Assembly (NCBI GenBank): GCA_035578905.1
Contig: JAQJVL010000252.1
Span: 941,705-1,005,704, forward strand
Source of the DNA: Stictocephala bisonia
Taxonomy: Eukaryota; Arthropoda; Insecta; Hemiptera; Membracidae
Reading direction: 5' to 3'
Length of the DNA stretch: 64,000 nucleotides
In this document: positions 58,372 through 64,000 of the stretch, one piece after another
How the letters are laid out: the number at the start of each line of letters is the position of its first letter
Numbering within the stretch: position 1 is the first letter of the stretch
The notes under the pieces: model-generated
Told to the model about the DNA's origin: nothing
Seen by the model: the letters and a program-made list of their open reading frames with translations, nothing else
The model's database searches: none
Position numbers and translations under genes: made by a program

Positions 58372-60838
58372 TAAGGATGGCAAATATGTTCAGCATATGA
58401 TATATCGCGAACCAAATATCGATCTAACGATAATATCGAAAGAAAAATATCGATATATCGGGTAAACGAATTATCGCATTGTAAATAATTTATATGTTTA
58501 AAATTATGCACTTACTAGTATGTCATGACCAAAAATACACTCATGTTTTTGTTGTCACTATTTAGAATAGCCTGCGGAATGTAAAAACAGTTTTCTACAC
58601 GAAATAAGTTGAGGCTTGTGGATTTGAATGGAAAATTGTAAAATAATAATAACTATACCTTTAATTATCATGTTAATTATAAAAGAATAATGTAATAACA
58701 CTTGCTATTGACTGAAAAGGTATCAAAGCGGGTGTACAATAACGTCACTTGGCTAGTAAGGTGACAGATTAGACAGGCAAGATATATTAGAGTCAACGTT
58801 TCCAACTCACGCACGCACAACTAACTTCATTTACTCACTGGTCTAAAATAAACTTCATTTTAGTGCGTTAACCTCAGGTGAAAAAACTAAATAAAGTATA
58901 TGTAAAAGTATAATTTAACATTACATAAGAAAAAGTGCATCTGAGTATCGACAATATCATTCATTTGTTACAAGAACTCAAAACCAATTATGGTATTCCC
59001 TCCTGCCCACCCATACACGTACAGTGGTACTGACCCATCAACACATACACGTACAATGGTATTCACCGACTCACCCACCCATATACTTACAGTGGTTTGA
59101 CCTACCCACCCAACCATACACGTACAGTGGTGTTGACCTACCCGCCCACCCATACACGTACAGTGGTACTGACCCATCAACACATACACGTACAATGGTA
59201 TTCACCGACTCACCCACCCATATACTTACAGTGGTTTTACCTACCCACCCAACCATACACGTACAGTGGTGTTGACCTACCCGCCCACCCATACACGTAC
59301 AGTGGTACTGACCCATCAACACATACACGTACAATGGTATTCACCGACTCACCCACCCATATACTTACAGTAGTTTGACCTACCCACCCAACCATACACG
59401 TACAGTGGTGTTGATCTACCCGCCCACCCATACACGTACAGTGGTGTTGACCTACCCGCCCACCCATACACGTACAGTGGTACTGAGCCATCAACACATA
59501 CACGTACAATGGTAATCACCGACTCACCGACCCATATACTTACAGTGGTTTGACCTACCCACCCAACCACACACGTACAGTGGTGTTGACCTACCCGCCC
59601 ACCCATACACGTACAGTGGTGTTGACCTACCCGCCCACCCATACACGTACAGTGGTACTGACCCATCAACACATACACGTACAATGGCATTCACCGACTC
59701 ACCCACCCATATACTTACAGTGGTTTGACCTACCCACCCAACCATACACGTACAGTGGTGTTGACCTACCCGCCCACCCATATACGTACAGTGGTTTGAC
59801 CCACCCGTCCACCCATATACGTACAATAGGGTTGACCAACCCGCCCACCCATACACGTACAGTGGTATGATACACCCATATACATACAATAGTGTAGACC
59901 AACCCACCCATCCATACACGTACAGTAGTGTTGACCTACCCGCCCACCCATATACGTACAGTGGTGTAGACCTACCCGCCCACCCATATACGTACAGTGG
60001 TTTGACCCACCCGTCCACCCATACACGAGGACAATAAAATATACTGTACGTGTATGGGTGGGGCAATGCCACTGTACGTGCATGGGTGGGTAGGTCAATT
60101 CCACTGTACGTGTATGGGTAGGCGGGTGTGTCAATGCCACTGTACGTATATGGGTGGGCGGGTAGGTCAACACTACTGTACGTGTATGGGTGGGTGGGTT
60201 GGTCTACACTATTGTATGTATATGGGTGGGCGGGTAGGTCAACACTACTGTACATGTATGGGTGGATGGGTTGGTCAATGCCACTGTACGTGTATGGGTA
60301 GGTGGGTAGGTCAATGCCACTGTACGTGTATAGGTAGGGGGGTGGGTCAATGCCACTGTACGTGTATGGATGAGTGGATAGGTCAATGCCATTGTACATG
60401 TATGAGTGGGTGGATAGTTATAGACTTCACAGAAATATCCCTGTTGCAATATATGTAGTGGCACTTTGTGTTTCATTCCTTCGTGAATCTCCCTGGTCTG
60501 AAGGTGATTTACCGAAATCAATGATCATAATATTTATGTACTTATATTACGATAAATATATGCTAAATGAAGTTCACTTGTTTAGTGAATGACAGTCTAA
60601 ATAATTACTCAAAATGTATTTCAACCCATGTTTTGTTCGCATAAGAGGTAATTTAAGTGTTTTTGTTTTTTTCAAATAAATGATTTTGAGGAAAGAGAAT
60701 AACGTCAATATTTAGTGATATGATATATCGGACTAAAATATCGATATTTCCAATATTATTGAAAGAAAATATCGATACTAATATATCGATAAATCGAAAC
60801 ATATTTATCGATATTACTTATACATCGATATATCATTG
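58372..60838. mobile_element. hAT-like MITE, copy 3, enlarged by an internal minisatellite
   Basis: The left end is TAAGGATGGCAAATATG followed by CGATCTAACGATAATATCGA and CGATATATCGGGTAAACG, in the same order as copy 1. The right part (60600-60838) matches the right part of copy 1 (ACCCATGTTTTGTTCGCATA, AATATTTAGTGATATGATAT, then ATATCGAT motifs), but its terminal repeat has decayed. About 1.4 kb of 36-bp minisatellite lies between. Copies 1 and 2 lack this array. I see no target duplication. Confidence 0.8.
58985..60415. repeat. Minisatellite, 36-bp unit, locus 3, with inverted arms
   Basis: From 58985 to 60027 the units read CCACCCATACACGTACAGTG in the plus direction. From about 60043 to 60415 the same units run in reverse (CACTGTACGTGTATGGGTGG). 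The junction holds a perfect 13-bp inverted pair (60015-60027 and 60049-60061) with a 21-base spacer. In the left arm a higher-order unit of 139 bp, or 175 bp where one extra 36-mer is present, repeats five times, marked by GACCCATCAACACATACACG near 59032, 59171, 59310, 59485 and 59660. All open frames across it are artefacts. Confidence 0.95.
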
Positions 60839-62157
60839 TACATTAAACATTAAAGCATTTGATTCCAAAATGAGTGCTTATCGCACTTACAATTGTTGCT
60901 TTAGACTGACATTTGATTTATAAGTACTCTTTATGCATTAAAATATAAAATTATCTTTTTATTAAATTATAATTTATGAATGTTTGTCTATTTGTTCTCT
61001 ATGATCCCTTCACCATTGATCCGATCGTCATGAAACTTGGGAGAGTTACGATTTTCTTCCAGAGAAGGTTTCGAACGTAGTTTTATCTGCATAGGACTAT
61101 TCCCACCTTCACTGACATTTTAAAGTTGCAGTTGTAATATAGTTGAGTTATTTTATTAGTTAAATTATTAATTAGCTATTAAATAAAAACAAACACATCA
61201 AACTATGTCATTTGGTTCGTATAAAATATACGCTATTATTGATATGGCGTAAAAATCATGTCCTTCTGAGTAGCCGCATCTACCATTTTCTACTTTTTTC
61301 AATGTACTACAAAAGAAAATTTTCATACTCAACGATTTTAAATATAATATGTCATCTGATGCATTACGTGTACCACTTTGAAGTTTCTAGCTTATTTTAA
61401 TTATACTTAATAATCAAAAAAGTCTCTATAGTACAATGGTTTATAAAAACTTTATTCTAGCTACTTTTATAACCTTAACGGTACTAATATACAGCAAAAC
61501 TGTATGTATTACATTATATTTAGGTTTTAATTACCTCTCAAATTATGTTTTTAGTTTGATTCAAAACATACGCAACTACTACAACGATTGAATTTACAAT
61601 GTAATTATTTTCCAATGGATTCTTTTTAGTGTTGCAAAATTATGTTGTTTTATTAAGAAACGCATCTAGTTAAATCTACTTGTCAAAAGTGGTTGAGGCC
61701 ATCATATGAATATTTTTTTCCAAATCGATAAACTGAATTTTTTTATTTGAAATTTTTCTTTGTTATAAAAAAATAAAATAATTTTCACCAATAAAGAAAT
61801 ATTTATTAATTCATATTCTATTCTGCAAACCTCAAAAGAATAAAAATTAATTAGTATCCCAAGAAGTCTTTTCAAGACGTCTGGAAAATCCCATTTCGGT
61901 ACATCTTAATTATAAACTATGCTACGCCATACAACGTCTCGAGCGGCCAAAATGACAGACAACTAAATATTCAATTTACCTGATACGCTGACAGAATTTA
62001 AAATACAAAGCCCACTAATTACATGAAAATCTTTCTTGATAGTACTTTTTAAATGTTCTTTTTACATATATGTTTTCATTTTGTATGTGTTTTTTAATTA
62101 TTATTTTAATCTACCATATGTTATAAAGTGTTAGGTTCTGGGAAATCTTCCAATAGA
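60839..62157. other. A+T-rich spacer
   Basis: At 60985-61110, TTGTTCTCTATGATCCCTTC then GATCCGATCGTCATGAAACT is reminiscent of the 3' tails of insect interspersed repeats. No gene seen. Confidence 0.4.
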
Positions 62158-62315
62158 AGTACAATGATATTGACCCTCCCACCGTCCCATATACGTAACT
62201 AGTGTTGATACTCCCACCTTCCCATACACGTACAGTTGTGTTGACCCTCCTACCTTCTCATACACGTACATAGGTACTCATCCACCCACGCACAAAGATA
62301 CGTACAGTGGCTATA
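62158..62315. repeat. Minisatellite, 36-bp family, locus 4 (diverged)
   Basis: Four degenerate units share TATTGACCCTCCCACC, CCCATACACGTACAGTTGTG and ACGTACAGTGG with the arrays at 29918 and 58985. Confidence 0.8.
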
Positions 62316-62319
62316 GAAA

Positions 62320-62420
62320 TGGAGTGGCCCTAACTAAGGGGCTAAAGTGGTGGTTTTTCACGCAGTTAGTCCGGGTTCTGAATCCAGCGTGACTAAAAAG
62401 TTTTTCTCTTTTGCCATTCC
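62320..62420 (+). mobile_element. Possible tRNA-like SINE head
   Basis: CCTAACTAAGGGGCTAAAG is weakly A-box-like, and GTCCGGGTTCTGAATCCAGC contains a B box (GGTTCTGAATCC). The spacing suits an RNA polymerase III type 2 promoter. It does not match the other SINEs in the window. Confidence 0.28.
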
Positions 62421-62579
62421 GCCGGTCTATGTATTCTCAATATGAAGCAACGTTAGGTCACTAGCCCAACAAGCCTATAGCAAAAATGGGCATATATGAG
62501 CATATTAATTGGGCATATGTCCACACTAAAAGCCGTACGAAATTATATTTTCACAACTTATCATAGATTTCAATAATAG

Positions 62580-62700
62580 TCGTTCGGTCGCTTTACCCCT
62601 AGTCACTAGTTACGCTTTAAAGTCGGCAGTTCGCAGATTCAAATCTCTGATAATATTGTCGGCGCAGAAATTATGTGCACCCGAGTTCGAATGTTGTTTT
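62580..62700 (+). mobile_element. Possible second tRNA-like SINE head
   Basis: GTCGGCAGTTCGCAGATTCA then AATCTCTG forms a T-arm-like stem with a B box (GATTCAAATCTC), preceded by GTCACTAGTTACGC. Another CGAGTTCGAATG follows near 62680. Only weakly supported. Confidence 0.22.
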
Positions 62701-62791
62701 CTAAGTACATAAGAGGCTTACGAAAATTTAATTACACCAATATTTTTTCGTTTAATTTTAATTTATCACATATGTATTTTTTTATTTCGTT

Positions 62792-63530
62792 ACAAGTTTT
62801 AATAATTTGTATCCTAGTTGGAACAAAAAAGGTACCGGAATTTAAACTAGTTTTCACTGTACATCAAATTTACACCGTTATTACTCAAGAACCCGTTAAT
62901 GTAAAAATAAAAAAAACCATTTACATTTTAATACCTGGTTGATAGGAATGTTTCCTATAAGTTTTACAAATTTTAGAATTTTACCTCTTTGAGAAAAATA
63001 GTTCTTATCAAAACCCTGAAACATTGTTTCCTTGGCTTCTAGAGGTCGTAAAATTAATAAGTTAGTCTTGTTGTAATCCTTATGACATGTGTAGTTACGA
63101 TACATATGTGTAAATAAATGTGATGATTTTATATTGATTTAATCAATTTAAATGTATTCTGAATTGATTTAGTCGATTAAAATCATTGCATTTTTATTTA
63201 AACATCTGAAATTAATGCACCATAACTGTACATGTAATAATACAAGAAGACCAAGAACAACATAATATTACGACCTCTAGAACCCAAGAAAACAATGATT
63301 CAGGGAATTAATAAGACCCTTTTTCTCAAAAAGTTAAAATTCTAAAAATTTGTAAGAATTACAGAAAACATTCCTATAAATCAGGTAATAAAACATAAAT
63401 GTAATACATTAACAAGTTTTTTAGTAATAATGGTGTAAATTGTATGTACAGTAAAAACTAGTAAAAATTCTGGTGCTTATTTAATCCAACTTGGATAAAA
63501 GTTATTAAAACTTTTAATAAAATTTTAACA
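62792..63530. mobile_element. Foldback (palindromic) element 2
   Basis: The left half (62792-63150) and right half (63160-63530) are inverted copies. Matching blocks include AGTTTTAATAA, CTAGTTTTCACTGTACAT, AATTTACACC.TTATTACT, ATAGGAATGTTT, TTAGAATTTTACCT, CTAGAGGTCGTAAA and TGATTTAATCAATT around a centre near 63155. Arm identity looks like about four in five. Non-coding. Confidence 0.82.
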
Positions 63531-64000
63531 TTCATATTTTATATCCTATAAAAGGGGAGCACACCGCGGCGAGGCCTCCAATGCTATTTAAATGGGAAAA
63601 CATGTTACTATTTAGGTACAAGTTTCTCATAACCTATAAAAACTAGGGTGATGAATTTTTTTTTCTTATTTTGTTCATGTTGGTTAATGAAGTACTCCAT
63701 TATAAAGTATTTAGCTAGAACAATTATTTAGGAAAGAAATTTTTTTTTATACTATAAAAATATCTTTAATTATAAAGTTCAAATTTTTTTTAGACTACTT
63801 AAAACTTAATATAATTTCATAAAAATGTAGTAAATTACTCACCAAGTAGTGTAAATTATGTGTATAAATTTTGAAGTCTGTAGGCCTAATAGTTCGGGAT
63901 AAAATGGTACCTAAACACTGAAAAAAAGTAACTTTCGGGAAAATCCGTTTTAAGTCTAAACTAGCAAACACACACTAAAAACCTCCTGGAAGATAATCCT
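63531..64000. other. A+T-rich spacer
   Basis: No gene is supported. A short GC-richer patch lies at 63556-63580. Confidence 0.4.

Noticed and set aside
58968..60521. Many overlapping frames on both strands encoding THTRTV or CTCMGGRVG repeats
   Set aside because: All fall within the 36-bp minisatellite. Both strands are equally open, so none is credible.

Overview
This window looks like eukaryotic, probably insect, intergenic or intronic DNA. It is strongly A+T-rich and shows no operon structure. I recognise no intact host gene. What it holds is non-LTR retrotransposon debris, tRNA-related SINEs, several families of miniature inverted-repeat DNA transposons (Harbinger, Tc1/mariner, Tigger/pogo, hAT and piggyBac types) and many minisatellites. 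A hemipteran is possible, but the sequence alone does not prove it.

Layout. 1-5 kb: a 45/51-bp minisatellite, then a GC-rich stem-loop and a Harbinger-type element (4311-5214) with a broken transposase. 5.7-7.9 kb: a 58-bp minisatellite. 9-15 kb: a MITE-like element, SINEs, a Tigger-like MITE, a 46-bp array and a Tc1/mariner-like MITE. 15.0-15.9 kb: an almost wholly palindromic foldback element. 18.3-19.9 kb: a decayed reverse transcriptase on the minus strand. 20.3-27.0 kb: two piggyBac-like MITEs around a 154-bp satellite. 27-34 kb: Tc1/mariner-like MITEs, a SINE with a GC-rich extension, a 36-bp minisatellite, a 17-bp array splitting a reverse transcriptase remnant, and a 97-bp triplication. 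37-46 kb: SINEs, a second non-LTR 3' end, a long TA microsatellite and more MITEs. 50-61 kb: three copies of a hAT-like MITE, the third holding a large 36-bp minisatellite whose two arms are inverted, plus a 43-bp minisatellite and another reverse transcriptase fragment. 62.8-63.5 kb: a second palindromic element.

Possible host coding traces are a few short open segments with plausible splice sites, best at 47356-47440, 8690-8775 and 27293-27650, all on the plus strand. They may be exons of a gene with large repeat-filled introns, but I could not assign any to a family and the reading phases I could check do not join. All exon calls are tentative. I see no new multi-gene system. The most unusual structures are arrays nested in mobile elements, the inverted-arm minisatellite, the foldback elements, and an apparent unoccupied relative of the Harbinger insertion site.
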